Notes: generated by a model not told the origin, from the sequence alone. 23,839 nucleotides of DNA from Podochytrium sp. JEL0797 (GCA_027596195.1 JADGJG010000329.1:1-23839), one strand, 5' to 3'. Positions 12,987-21,653 are shown, counted from the stretch's first letter. Numbers and translations are program-made.

Positions 12987-14464
12987 TCAGGAAGAGGTTG
13001 CGTCGTTGATTCCATCCGCTCCAATCGAGAATTGGCATTCGGCTTCGGGCAAGTTGGGGCTGTCGTAAATCTTGCAAATGCGGTTCTCGCCTTGGCCCTT
13101 CTTCAAGAAAAGTCTAATTTCGGGAGGGAGAATAAATGGGCTGAACACGCGAGCAGAAATTCTGTGGGTTTACCTTGTTGTTGAAGCGTGCGCGATAATG
13201 TTTCCTCCAATGGGCTTGGATGTTGGTCCAAAAGGGTTGGTTCCATCAACTTGTGCAACGACTTGGTTCGTCAGGACAACGGCGATTCCAAACTAAAAAA
13301 TTGGCATGTTATGACTTTGTGTTCAGGAGTTCGAAGAGGGAAACTCGGCGAGGGTATCAAACCTCGTCGGCCAATCTCTGGAGCATTCTCAAAAACTTTG
13401 CGAGGTGCATCTGCCTTGCCGACAGCTCGCCTCTTCCCGAGTAATCTGTTCTATATAATGCCGTGGCACTATCGACAATCAACAACGAGAACCTGTGTTT
13501 CGAAAGTCGTCGTGTTGAGTATTTCGAGAGGCATGTTCAAATTCGACAACAATACAGTACCTTGAATCCGCCATCATGGCTGCGCCTTGCATGAGCAGAT
13601 TCGTTTGGTGGTCCGAGTTGTAGGCGCGCGCGTAAGCAACATTGTCGAGGACTTCTTCGCCGTTCAATCCGAATCGTTCTGCCATGGCAAGGAGTCTTTC
13701 GGGACGGAAAGTCCCCTCGGTGTCGACTGAAAAAGGAATTCGATGAGTCCACGAATCGTACCTCGGGTACGCGAATACGCAACTGTACATGACGCGCCCT
13801 TCTCCTCCTCCCATGTTCACCGGAAGCTGAGCCATGACTGCGAGCGCATGACAAAGCTGAGTCTTTCCCGTACGAAACTCGCCAAAGATCTCTGTGATTC
13901 CACCGGTTTCGACGCCGCCTGCGAGAATTCGGGATTAGATTTCGCACTGGACTTTCACGCGCGCAACACGCACCGCCCAACAGCTTGTCCAGATCCTTCG
14001 ATCCTGTGCCGATGGAGATTGTCTCCTGCCTCCGGAGATGGAAATCCGTTGCTGTGGTGAAGCCCATTGGGACGAGTTTTGCCGCCTCTGCGAGGATCTT
14101 GTCTGCCTTCTGCTCGGAAAAGCCTTTGATAGCCATGAGGGCTTTGCGCGGCGTGAATGCGACGGCCTCGACGGTGTAAAACCCGGCATCGCAGAGCTTC
14201 TTGATGTCCGTGGCCTGGATGCCGTATTGCTAGGGAGAGTGCGTTAGCGCTGCCTGGGAGTGCTGGCTGTGCCTGGCGGGGCGTGTCTGGCTAGGGAATG
14301 TCTGGCAGCGCCTGACACGCCTGGCAGTGCTGCCTCGCAGATAAACTCACCTCGAGCAGCTGCACCTTCATGACCGTCCCGCGTTCCTCCTCTTGCTGCT
14401 GCTCCTCCTCTTCGTGCTGCTCTTCGTGCTGCTGTTGCTGCTGTGGGCGTTGTCGAGAGGCCAT
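12987..14464 (-). CDS. RAD51: RAD51 recombinase
   Basis: Seven exons on the minus strand (14464-14351, 14229-13974, 13918-13784, 13726-13561, 13492-13363, 13292-13174, 13113-12987) give 348 residues, near the ~340 usual for RAD51. It starts with a Gln/Glu/His-rich tail (residues ~8-27), then the helix-hairpin-helix N-domain ([19 protein letters not shown]), Walker A GEFRTGKT (136-143), [12 protein letters not shown], Walker [28 protein letters not shown] and [20 protein letters not shown]-like and MYIDTEG features and the VVAQVDG loop fit RAD51 rather than DMC1. It forms nucleoprotein filaments for homologous recombination in the nucleus. Six introns of 55-121 bp have relaxed donors (GTGAGT, GTGCGT, GTTGCG, GTACTG, GTTTGA, GTAAAC). 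All joins keep frame. Confidence 0.95.
14231..14350. repeat. G(C/T)CTGGC-repeat-rich first intron of RAD51
   Basis: The 121-bp first intron is twice the size of the others and consists largely of scattered copies of G(C/T)CTGGC or close variants (about six) separated by 5-12 bases. This looks like a decayed short tandem repeat. The adjoining first exon is also repetitive (CTGCTG/CTCCTC runs at about 14393-14443) and encodes the Gln/Glu tail. Confidence 0.6.
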
Positions 14465-14650
14465 CGTGTGTCTTGTTTTGTCCGAAAATTCAAAAAAAAT
14501 TCATATTACGCACGTATTATCGTGAGCAATTTCAGTAGCCCGCGAGCTGGAAACTCAAATGCTCTCGAGTGCGCTCGCATGAACATCTCTTCAATTTAGA
14601 AAATGATTTATCACCAGGACCGTCCCCCCTAGTTTCTTTTTCCCATTCCC
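14465..14650. promoter_or_regulatory. RAD51 upstream region
   Basis: These 186 bases upstream of the minus-strand RAD51 start contain no gene. They end at the decayed duplicate of the 16.5-kb domain, so any RAD51 promoter is short or extends into that remnant. Confidence 0.4.
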
Positions 14651-14860
14651 AGAAATGCAGTTTCCAATTCTTGATTCAATATTCAAAGCCTACTACCACC
14701 ACCATCAGGACCACATTTGTTACCGCCGATAGCTGCGATGGATTCCCTCATGACCTGTTCCTCCCGCCACCAACACCAGCTCGTTTCGAGCTGTCCAAGA
14801 GGGACGACGAGCTGAACACGCGTGTCCACCTCAAGGACAGCGGAATAGAGGTTATATTTG
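14651..14860 (+). pseudogene. Decayed copy of the unrecognised domain gene at 16568
   Basis: The frame through 14690-14848 reads TTFVTADSC..FPHDLFL..ARFELSKRDDELNTRVHLKD, which aligns with GFITSDRC..SPHDLFL..ASVELSKRGCELRMRIHLED in the gene at 16568. DNA similarity extends upstream into the non-coding leader (a TTCCAA..TATTCAAAG block and a CCACCA run). The segment holding the ATG and first ~10 codons of the 16568 gene is missing, apparently by deletion between the CCACCA run and TCAGGA. No in-frame ATG remains, and similarity stops after about 50 residues. I call it a pseudogene. An expressed version would need an unseen upstream exon. Confidence 0.6.
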
Positions 14861-15011
14861 TCAAGTGTTTGGCGTCCCCGGCTGCTGGACACCAACCGGC
14901 GCGTTTATTTTTTTTTCGGACGAGACGGAAGGCGGGTCAAACGACCCCTTTTTTCCGCCACCCCTCTGATCTCCAATCCTTCCGGCCCCGCTCCACTATT
15001 CGTGTTTGGGG

Positions 15012-16178
15012 ATGCTGCCTTTGACGCAACCGCCATACCTTCAATTCTGGGTCTCTCCCCACGGCTCCAACACTGCTATTGGGACCAGTGCACAAGCCGC
15101 CTTCCACACAATCTCGCATGCTCTGTCTCAAGCTCTCCAGGACACCAAGATCAACATCCTCCCCGGCATCTATCCAGAGATCGTTTCCATTACCAATCTT
15201 GGAGTGAACGTTGTCTTTGAGGGCCAGACAGTGATTCCCTCCGTTGTTGAAGCTGCCAAATCTCTCATTGCCGATTCGAAATCCGTCATCCCAGGATCTC
15301 CCACTTGGTCTCCTAGCGGAATGGTTGTGATCACGGGATTCTCGATTCGAGGACTGGGCGTGACGGGATCCATCAGCCTCCGCAACCTCACCATCACGAA
15401 CCGCACACCCGGCAGCACGGGTCTCTGGATCCAGGCCCAACCCGCCACAGTCTCGGCCTCCAACTGCATCATTTCTCAAACCCTTGGCGATGGAATCAGA
15501 TACGTTGGTGGCCAATCGTTCTCCCTGAGCGATAGCTTCGTGACGTTCAATAACCAACCGGCCGCTGGTGCAATTGATTCTCCCTCGCAATATCTCGGCG
15601 GCGGGCTCCTCTGCCAAGCTCCCAACGCGTTTATTCAACACAACCTATTTGCCTTCAACGGCGACAACAAGTTCAAGCACGGCATCTACAACAACGCTGC
15701 TGCAACCAACATGAGCATCCTCTCGAATGCATTCATCCAAAACAGCAGCGCGGGTGTCAAGGTGGGCGGCAGTGGCGTTGCCATGCACAATTTTGTGTCG
15801 CACAATGGCAAATTTGGGGATGGGTCTGTCAACAAGGACTGCGCAGGGTTCGTGTTTGGTAAGCTTGTGTCTAACACGTTTGAGGTTTCGGAAAATGTGG
15901 TGGCCGTGTCGCGCGATGCGGACGCGTCTGTTTCTTCCAACGCGGTTCGGCAGTTGAGTGAATGCAATGGCATGACGAGTTCCATTGTCATGAATCGCAA
16001 TTGTTATGATGCGAGGCTCGATTTCCTTGTGGCTGAGAATTTGAAGGGGTTCCGAACAGGTCCGCATTTGTCATTTGGCGCATGGAAGGCGGAGCCGTTC
16101 GGGCCGGATGGGGCAAGTTGTCAATTTAAGGAGCTTAAGGCGTCGCCTGTGAAAGTGTTTCCATATTTTGTTGAATAG
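15012..16178 (+). CDS. Right-handed parallel beta-helix (pectate-lyase-like) protein
   Basis: A single exon of 388 residues starts at the ATG at 15012. The N-terminal WVSPHGSNTAIGTSAQAAF..TISHAL matches the entry motif of secreted beta-helix proteins (xVSxxGsdxxxGTxxxPfxTI). It is followed by rung-like repeats rich in N, S and G (ISLRNLTITN, VSASNCIIS, FSLSDSFVTFNN, AFIQHNLFAFNG, MSILSNAFIQN). The fold suggests a polysaccharide lyase, hydrolase or surface-binding protein; I cannot name catalytic residues. This start gives no signal peptide, so a leader exon may be missing upstream, where a decayed duplicate sits, or the protein may leave the cell another way. It lies between two copies of the same unrelated domain. 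Confidence 0.75.
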   Translation: MLPLTQPPYLQFWVSPHGSNTAIGTSAQAAFHTISHALSQALQDTKINILPGIYPEIVSITNLGVNVVFEGQTVIPSVVEAAKSLIADSKSVIPGSPTWSPSGMVVITGFSIRGLGVTGSISLRNLTITNRTPGSTGLWIQAQPATVSASNCIISQTLGDGIRYVGGQSFSLSDSFVTFNNQPAAGAIDSPSQYLGGGLLCQAPNAFIQHNLFAFNGDNKFKHGIYNNAAATNMSILSNAFIQNSSAGVKVGGSGVAMHNFVSHNGKFGDGSVNKDCAGFVFGKLVSNTFEVSENVVAVSRDADASVSSNAVRQLSECNGMTSSIVMNRNCYDARLDFLVAENLKGFRTGPHLSFGAWKAEPFGPDGASCQFKELKASPVKVFPYFVE

Positions 16179-16567
16179 AACGGTTTCGCATGCCGCGTGA
16201 GAAGGACTTTTCATAAAATTCCAGCCCCTATCAATTCTGAGCAGACGCAGCCCAAATTCCTTCTCAATCCATTTCCGGGCTTCCGGGCCAGGATGATCTC
16301 GACCGTTGGGACGGAAATCAGTGACACAATCTCTTTCAATTTATTCACCAAGGAAAAATAGAAAATCGATCCCCACCCCTGTAAATATTCTATTCCTCAT
16401 TGCATGCGCATGAAATCCAACTTCCAACTCATATTTATCACTATTCAAAGAATGAAGGGACAGCACCCTCAAGAGCCCCCCGCTTTACGTTCCACCAGCC
16501 AAGCCCACTACCACCACCACCACCAGCAACCACCACCCACCACCACAACCAGCCACCAACAGAAACC
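16179..16567. other. Intergenic region with CCA-rich leader
   Basis: I see no gene in these 389 bases. The last 60 bases (about 16506-16560) are a CCA/CAC-rich run directly before the ATG at 16568, probably its 5' UTR. Part of this leader is recognisable upstream of the decayed copy near 14651-14700, so the duplication included the promoter side. Confidence 0.5.
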
Positions 16568-16964
16568 ATGGAAAAAACGCTAGCGAACCTTGAACTCAGG
16601 ACGGGCTTTATTACTTCTGATCGCTGCGAGACCTTCTTTGCGAGCCCGCATGATCTGTTCCTGCGTATCAACAGAATCCCAGCCAGTGTGGAGCTATCGA
16701 AAAGAGGCTGCGAGCTCAGAATGCGTATCCATCTCGAGGATCGGGAAAGGATGGACGAGTTTCAAAGCCGAGTTGTTCTCGTTGACCCTGCGGGGTCCAA
16801 GTCTCATGAGTTGCGCCGCGTCCCAATCACTGGTGGGTTTGTTTACTTGCTTTCATATTTCATGTAATTCTTAAACAATGAACGACATGTAGGTTTCCCC
16901 CGCCATATTCCGAAGACAGGATGGAACCGTCTGTTTGTTTCCGCGTGCCGGAACCAAGGCGAAA
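16568..16964 (+). CDS. Hypothetical protein, unrecognised duplicated domain, probably 3'-truncated
   Basis: Exon 1 (16568-16832) and exon 2 (16893-16964) are joined by a 60-bp GTGGGT..TAG intron in frame, coding for ~112 residues: GFITSDRC, SPHDLFLRI, ASVELSKRGCELRMRIHLED, VVLVDPAG, then RVPITG|FPRHIPKTGWNRLFVSAC. Exon 2 ends at a perfect GTAAGT donor (16965), but the sequence after it is the remnant of an unrelated hydrolase and no convincing third exon is seen. One acceptor near 17481 would add a single codon and a stop just before the next gene, making the hydrolase remnant intronic; that is speculative. The domain is not recognised; the alternating hydrophobic pattern suggests a beta-rich fold. 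A decayed relative is at 14651. Confidence 0.5.
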
Positions 16965-16999
16965 GTAAGTATTGTTTTTGCTGTTGTTTTACACGCTCG

Positions 17000-17472
17000 G
17001 CAACGAAATCTCGCTCAAAAAGTGGGAATCCATCGCGTGCGAAAACAAGAAAACAAGTGAGTGGTTTGGCGAGTCATTCACAATGTCTGCGCTCACGTGC
17101 AAGTATTGGCATGCGAAGGCGTCGGAACGGTTCACGGGTCCTTGGAATCACACGCTCAAGAACCAGGTTTTATATGTTCCCGACTCCGCTTGCGAGTGCG
17201 CAGATTGTGGAACGGGTGATGGAGGGCAATGGCGTGTTGCTCACGAGGGAGGGGTATGGACACTGTTCGACGAGTATGGTATCGAAATGCGCGATGGGAT
17301 ACGTGAAGCAGTATTTCGAGACGGGGCAGTTGCCGGCGAAGGGACGATTTGTGGGACTGATTTACCGTTGTTTCCTGACGCGCTTTCTGTGCTGGCGGAT
17401 GATGTTGTGGCGTTGCGTGGAGATGTGGATGTTTTACAAGACGCGATTGTGGCGAGCAACTTCCGCTTCTGA
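17000..17472 (+). pseudogene. Remnant of a TAP-like secreted alpha/beta hydrolase (C-terminal part)
   Basis: Three consecutive pieces in alternating frames together match the C-terminal domain of tripeptidyl-aminopeptidase-like hydrolases. The first frame (~17000-17180) gives WESIAC, LTCKYWHAKASERFTGPWN, HTLKNQVLYV. The second frame (from ~17183) gives TPLASAQIVERVMEGNGVLL, TREGYGHCSTSMVSKC, YFETGQLP, including the His of the GHCS motif. The first frame resumes at ~17337 with GTICGTDLPLFPD. The D-P loop expected between VLYV and TPLAS is missing, and a one-base shift follows YFETGQLP. The nucleophile half of the enzyme is absent. So the gene is truncated and twice frame-disrupted. It ends 42 bases before the next start codon, so it now serves as upstream sequence of the pinin-like gene. 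Confidence 0.7.
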
Positions 17473-17514
17473 TTTTCACAGAATAAAAAAAACTGCGCAA
17501 CAGACCCCCAAAAT

Positions 17515-18648
17515 ATGTCATCAGATGCACCACCCGCCATCGACACCACTCCCACCCCTGCCACAGCCACACTCTCTCGCAAGAGGCCTTCCTCTGCAAT
17601 CACACCGAGTGACGAAGCCACGTCTCGCGGAAAGCGCATGTTTGGGGCGCTGATGGGGTAAACTCCCTATTCACCCCTACTTGCCTCCCCCCCTCCTCAC
17701 TCACCACTTCTCTCTATCCAGATCGCTCATGCGCCAGCAAACTTTGCACACCAAAACGGACGCCGAAAAGCGCCGCAAAGAGACGGAAAAGCGGCTGCGC
17801 GAAAAACTCGCCGCTGAGCAAAAAAAGCTGCACGAAGAAGTCGAGAACGAAAAGGAAGCCGCACGGAAGACGCGCGAGAGCCGTGCCGCGAGGATCCTCG
17901 CTGAGAGGGAACAGGAGAAGGTTGGTTTACTTGGTTTCGATTCGTTGCCACCAAGTATTCACTCGCATTCACTCCCATCCAGAAATCCATCGCAGCAACA
18001 CAAGCGCGAAACCTGGCCAACTTCTTGAAAACATCCACCGAGCCCGCCATCTTTTTCCTTCCCGCAAAACACAACCCTCGCACGAAAGCCATTCTCGAAG
18101 CACAACAAAAAGCCGCCGAGGAGACCCTTGCTCTTGCTGCTGCTACTACGGAAGCCGATGCGGTGGTGGTCGTGGCCGAGTCGGAAGCGTCAACAAAGGA
18201 CGCGAACTCAGCAGATGTCGCCATGGCCGAACAGAGTGTGCCAAAGGTGGAGGAGGAGACCGTGGGAGAGGATGCAAAAGATTCCGAGATGCATGAGGCG
18301 GATGTCGTGGCGGCCGCGAGAGAGTCCTCGGACAGTGATGTGACGAAAAAGAAGGTGCCGGAAAGGCGGGGGAGTGTGAAGGAGCAGATTGCGGCCAAGC
18401 TGCAAAACTTGACGGGGGCGGGTTCTGACAAGGTGACTGATACGGACAAGGAGGCTGGTTCCGACATGGTGGCTGTTTCCGACAAGGTGGCTGATTCGGA
18501 CAAGGTGGGGGAGGAGACTTCAAAAGTGAGCGATAGCGAGAGTTGCGTCAAGGAGCCTGCTGTGGAAGACAAGAATGACAAGGAAGTCACGAGTGAGTCG
18601 AAAGAGAAAGATATGGGGGATGTGTGGGGCGAGACTGATTGGGAGTAG
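17515..18648 (+). CDS. Pinin/SDK/memA-domain protein
   Basis: Exons 17515-17657, 17722-17920 and 17983-18648 encode 335 residues. The RGKRMFGALMGSLMR segment (residues ~40-55) is the start of the pinin/SDK/memA domain. It continues as a highly charged coiled coil (KRRKETEKRLREKLAAEQKK, LHEEVENEKEAARKTRESRA) and ends with ANFLKTSTEPAIFFLPAKHN, the second hallmark of the family. The C-terminal half is acidic and low in complexity, with several SDKV/SDM(V)-type repeats, and ends GDVWGETDWE. Pinin proteins associate with the exon-junction/ASAP-PSAP splicing machinery in the nucleus; that role is inferred from the family. Introns are 64 and 62 bp. The 5' flank is short and lies in a pseudogene. 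Confidence 0.85.
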
Positions 18649-18659
18649 TTTCGAATGCA

Positions 18660-18665
18660 AATAAA
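18660..18665 (+). terminator. Polyadenylation signal AATAAA of the pinin-like gene
   Basis: AATAAA begins 12 bases after the TAG stop. Between here and 18905, the stop of the convergent minus-strand broken gene, I see no other gene, only the left arm of an inverted repeat. Confidence 0.55.
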
Positions 18666-18806
18666 TAGTTCAGCGTGTTTTTGTTGACAGCGTTCTTGGC
18701 CGGTCTTCCCGCGTCCGTGAAAATCCTCTGACGGCTTTCCTCCTTCTCCATTCCCGGTCCAGCCGGATGCGGTTCCACACGCCTCTTCTGTTTAATTCCG
18801 CTCCAA

Positions 18807-18941
18807 ATCTGGTCCCGAAGCAAATCCATTTTGTTGGGTTGACGAATGCTTCTGAGTTCGGAACCAGATACTGAAAGTGGAAATGCGCAGACGCAGGGGA
18901 TCCGTCAACCCAACAAAATATATTTGCTTTGGGACCGGATT
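18807..18941. repeat. 39-bp inverted repeat with 57-base loop
   Basis: The arms at 18807-18845 and 18903-18941 are reverse complements with four mismatches in 39. The inner ends share CGTCAACCCAACAAAAT / its complement, and the outer ends share GGTCCC..AAGCAAAT. The right arm contains the last codons and stop of the minus-strand broken gene at 18905. In a minus-strand transcript the two arms would fold into a long hairpin starting at the stop codon. It could be an inverted duplication of a gene end, a small foldback element or a dsRNA-forming 3' end. Confidence 0.85.
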
Positions 18942-19560
18942 CCATCAAGGATATTTGCTGGATGTAACTTGGGTATGAGTGGGAGCGCGAACACGGCATG
19001 AGAAATGATCTGCTTATGAAAACGGGCGAGGTTGAGGGAGAAAACCGTTTTGGTGTGAAGAGGCATGGTGCATTGCATGGTGGTGAGATGCTGGGAAGGA
19101 GGTGATGAGTGATTCGGTCCAGGTCAAAACAAAAGGCAGACAAGCGTGAAGACTCACAGTGCAAATCAGGATTGCCAGAATAGGACATGCGGATTGCATG
19201 AACTTAATGGCAAGCGAATCTGCCAAGGTGGCTCGCATTTCCATGTCCTGTCCACGTTGACAGACTCCCAAAAAGCCATACATCTTCTGGAACTTGTTCA
19301 TGAGGTCTGCATTGGCCCTTTTCCAGTTGTCGATTTGAGGAGTTGACTGAAAAGGGATAGAAAGATGAACAAAAAGAAAATGGAAATCAGACGACACGAC
19401 ATTACCAGTCCCAAATGCGAATTGATCCGGCCACCAATTTTCTGAGCTCTACGGCATTTGTGCACACTTTGCTGTTTTTGACAATGCGCCAGTCACTTTC
19501 CGTGAGGAACTTTTCGAGGGCAATTCCGTTGAGGAATGCGTCAACTTACCGACACCACCA
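18905..19560 (-). pseudogene. Broken multi-exon gene of unknown family
   Basis: Three exon-like pieces read on the minus strand. Piece 1, about 19560-19406, gives ALEKFLTESDWRIVKNSKVC, TNAVELRKLVAGSIRIWDW. Piece 2, 19346-19158, gives STPQIDNWKRANADLMNKFQ, KMYGFLGVCQRGQDMEMR and on to ILICT. Piece 3, 19090-18905, gives HLTTMQCTMPLHTKTVF and ends LLG-stop. The 2-to-3 join (GTGAGT..CCCAG, 67 bp) is clean and in phase. The 1-to-2 join is out of frame by one base: GACTG|GTAATG needs one more G to give IWDW-STPQ. Piece 1 has no clean upstream acceptor. The family is not recognised. Either it is a pseudogene or a single-base sequence error hides a live gene; the missing 5' part favours decay. Confidence 0.45.
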
Positions 19561-19566
19561 CGACAC

Positions 19567-19848
19567 TCACTTGCATGTGTCAACAACGTCAAACACCTCA
19601 ATGGGGTGGAAAAGGGCTTTGGTGAGATTGTGGTCATAGGTGGCAATGGTGGTGGTGGGTCTGTGTGGAGTATATGTGTCATTGTGCACTGAGGTCAGGG
19701 GTTCGGCGAGATCTGCTGGATCATGGTCATAGGTGGTGATGTGCAGAGAATCTGTGTCGTTGCAGACAATGGTCGGAGTTCGGAGTTTCGGTGGGATCAG
19801 GTGTTCTTGGTGTTTAATGGGGACAAGGTCATTGGGGACAACAGTCAT
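19567..19848 (-). other. Possible first exon of the broken gene, built on a 93-bp repeat
   Basis: From an ATG at 19848 the minus strand is open for 93 residues, with two similar blocks (CNDTDSLHITTYDHDPADLAEP and VHNDTYTPHRPTTTIATYDH are roughly alignable) that reflect a DNA repeat of TGGTCATAGGTGG at about 19631 and 19724. It ends VFDVVDTC followed by a GTGAGT donor. It could be the first exon of the broken gene at 18905-19560, but the phase does not connect to the next piece. Low confidence. Confidence 0.3.
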
Positions 19849-19905
19849 TACTGGCTGCTCCAGTCAAGGCAGTGGTCAATCTTGAAGCATCTTCTATCAC
19901 TCTTT

Positions 19906-19940
19906 GAAAGAAAGAGAGAAAGAGAGAGAGAGAAGGGTAG
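19906..19940 (+). repeat. Purine-only GA tract
   Basis: A 35-base stretch is made almost entirely of GAAA/GAGA units. It is a simple sequence repeat upstream of the possible minus-strand start at 19848. Confidence 0.85.
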
Positions 19941-20680
19941 ACATGGCAGCGAGCTTGCCAAATGACCAACAAAGGTGTTTTGAAGATGATTTTTGAATTG
20001 AAAACTGTGAGATTCCCATCTCAGGGGGGTGGTGGGGCTGGTTGAGTTTGATCTTCTACCAGCATTTATTTAGTATTGGGCTTGGAATTTGTTTGTACAT
20101 TGGATTTGCTAGAACCTGACCAGGAGGTGGGTGAGTCTACCAAGAGACGGAACTCTTGGAGGTGGAGGCTTGAGAGACCATTTCTGTGAGGAGGCAGGAA
20201 GGGGAGAGATGCCAAAGCTAACAGACACGAAAGTACTAGACTAGAATAAACTAAAAATAGAATATCCTCCAATAATAATTGGAGAAAGGGAGTGATTCCT
20301 AACAGGATTGAATGTTCCTTTCAACCCCTTCATCCACCCATTTTAGCAAGGGGTATACGTAAAAATAAAGGGTCCATCATGATGCTTCTTGTTTGGCTCC
20401 AGTGTTCTGTTGGGTTTGTATTGAGGTTTTTGTTTCAGCATTAGAATGTGTACAGAGATGCAATATAAGCCACACATTCCCATCATCTTGGTATATCAAT
20501 TGATGCCATGTATGGTGAGATTCAGACTGTTGGGCCTTCCGAAACTCAGTTGGTACCAAAGTGGTGGTTGATTGAACAATTTTTTCTTGAATCCAGACTG
20601 TTTCTTTGAATAATAATTAAGGAAAAAGAAAGACATAGAATTCAATAAAAGTGATGAAATCACTTCCAAAGACAAACAAA
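19941..20680. other. AT-rich region without a supported gene
   Basis: About 740 bases are visibly poorer in G+C than the rest of the window, and I see no coding signal. On the minus strand a segment from about 20304 begins TGTTAGGAATC and contains AAATAAAT near its other end, faintly LTR-like, but no target duplication or terminal match is seen. A perfect small stem-loop (AAGTGAT gaa ATCACTT, 20649-20665) sits just beyond the tRNA 3' end. Confidence 0.4.
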
Positions 20681-20755
20681 AGCCCAATGCGGGGGTCGAA
20701 CCCGCAACCTTAAGATTAAGAGTCTTACGCTCTACCGTAGTGAGGTAACCATGGC
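20681..20755 (-). tRNA. tRNA-Lys (CTT), 5' third abnormal or replaced
   Basis: On the minus strand the anticodon arm TAAGA-CTCTTAA-TCTTA gives anticodon CTT at 20720-20718. The T arm GCGGG-TTCGACC-CCCGC is perfect and includes a good B box; the acceptor 3' strand ATTGGGC is followed by TTTT. The partner GCCCAAT is absent. From 20738 outward the sequence is that of the tandem 1551-bp unit, which supplies only a poor D arm (CCTCACTACGGTAGAGC) and GCCATGG in place of the acceptor 5' strand. I judge it a tRNA-Lys gene interrupted in the D arm and probably non-functional. Confidence 0.6.
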
Positions 20756-20943
20756 TTGAAAATCCAGACTCAGCCACTAGAATCCGCTCTATCAGTTTGA
20801 GAGCTTGCGGCATCATCTCGACGGCTACGCCGTCTCGTTATTATCGGTGAGGCATGTGCCAAATCTGAGCAGGATTGGAGCATTTTTGAGGATGTGGCAG
20901 CTCAAACCCCAGAGGGGGCATTCAGTCATGGTGCGTCACTTCC

Positions 20944-21067
20944 GATATCGTATCCGAATTCTGAAAATCCAGCTAATATCATATCCGCAAGTCGAAAATC
21001 CGGCTGATATCGTATGCGAAAGTCGAAAATCTTGCTGATATCCTATCCCAACTCGAAAATCCTGGCT
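20944..21067 (+). repeat. 31-bp minisatellite, four copies (unit 1)
   Basis: Four direct copies of exactly 31 bases start at 20944, 20975, 21006 and 21037, each with the core GATATCxTATCC.. and ..CGAAAATCC.GCT. A fifth partial copy beginning at 21068 contains the proposed ATG (21069) of the zinc-finger gene. There are no spacers, so it is not a CRISPR array. The position immediately before the start codon suggests a promoter or leader role. Confidence 0.9.
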
Positions 21068-21068
21068 G

Positions 21069-21653
21069 ATGACGCATCACCCCCCGCCCCCCCCCACCCC
21101 CGGCACGAAATCAGCGGAAGCGAAACTGATCACCACGAAATCTTGTGCGCATCATCCCCCGCAGCATCACCAGCAGCACTAGTGCAACCACTTCCTCCCC
21201 GGCAACGCCCCACACCCCTGCCACCCACCCACATAATCACACTTACTCTCTCGCCTCCGCAGCTGCTGCTACGAATGCCACAACGAAATCTTTATCATCG
21301 CGGGGGACATGGTGCACTGCTACTTTTGCAAGGAGGTGATGCATCGCGGGTGCGCAAAGAGTTCTTCTCTCGGTGCGCAGATATACACGTGTGTTGAGAA
21401 AGGGCGGTGTGGCAGTGCTCAGTTTGCTTCGACCAAGGGTGCGTTTTTGTTTTCATTGGGTTGTTTGTGTTTATTTATTCTCTTTTTACAGCGCCCACTG
21501 CGCGGCGTCGTGTTGTTCTCTCGGCCAGCGGTCACATTCAGCTTGTCGATTCGGGTGCGTGATTTATTTCTTGTTGAAAAAAAGAAGCAAAAACTGATGC
21601 CGCGACAGTGCCCACGCCCACCAACACTGCCAAAAACACCAACACGGCCACTG

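Noticed and set aside
17057..17653. 198-codon plus-strand open frame running from the hydrolase remnant into the pinin gene
   Set aside because: Only its middle part matches the hydrolase family; the rest is out-of-frame sequence, so it is not one protein.
20040..20304. Possible solo LTR on the minus strand (TGTTAGGAATC start, AAATAAAT near the end)
   Set aside because: No matching CA end, target-site duplication or second copy is visible; AT-rich sequence alone is not enough.
20944..21067. Regular 31-bp repeats resembling a CRISPR array
   Set aside because: The copies abut with no spacers and the context is eukaryotic; it is a minisatellite.
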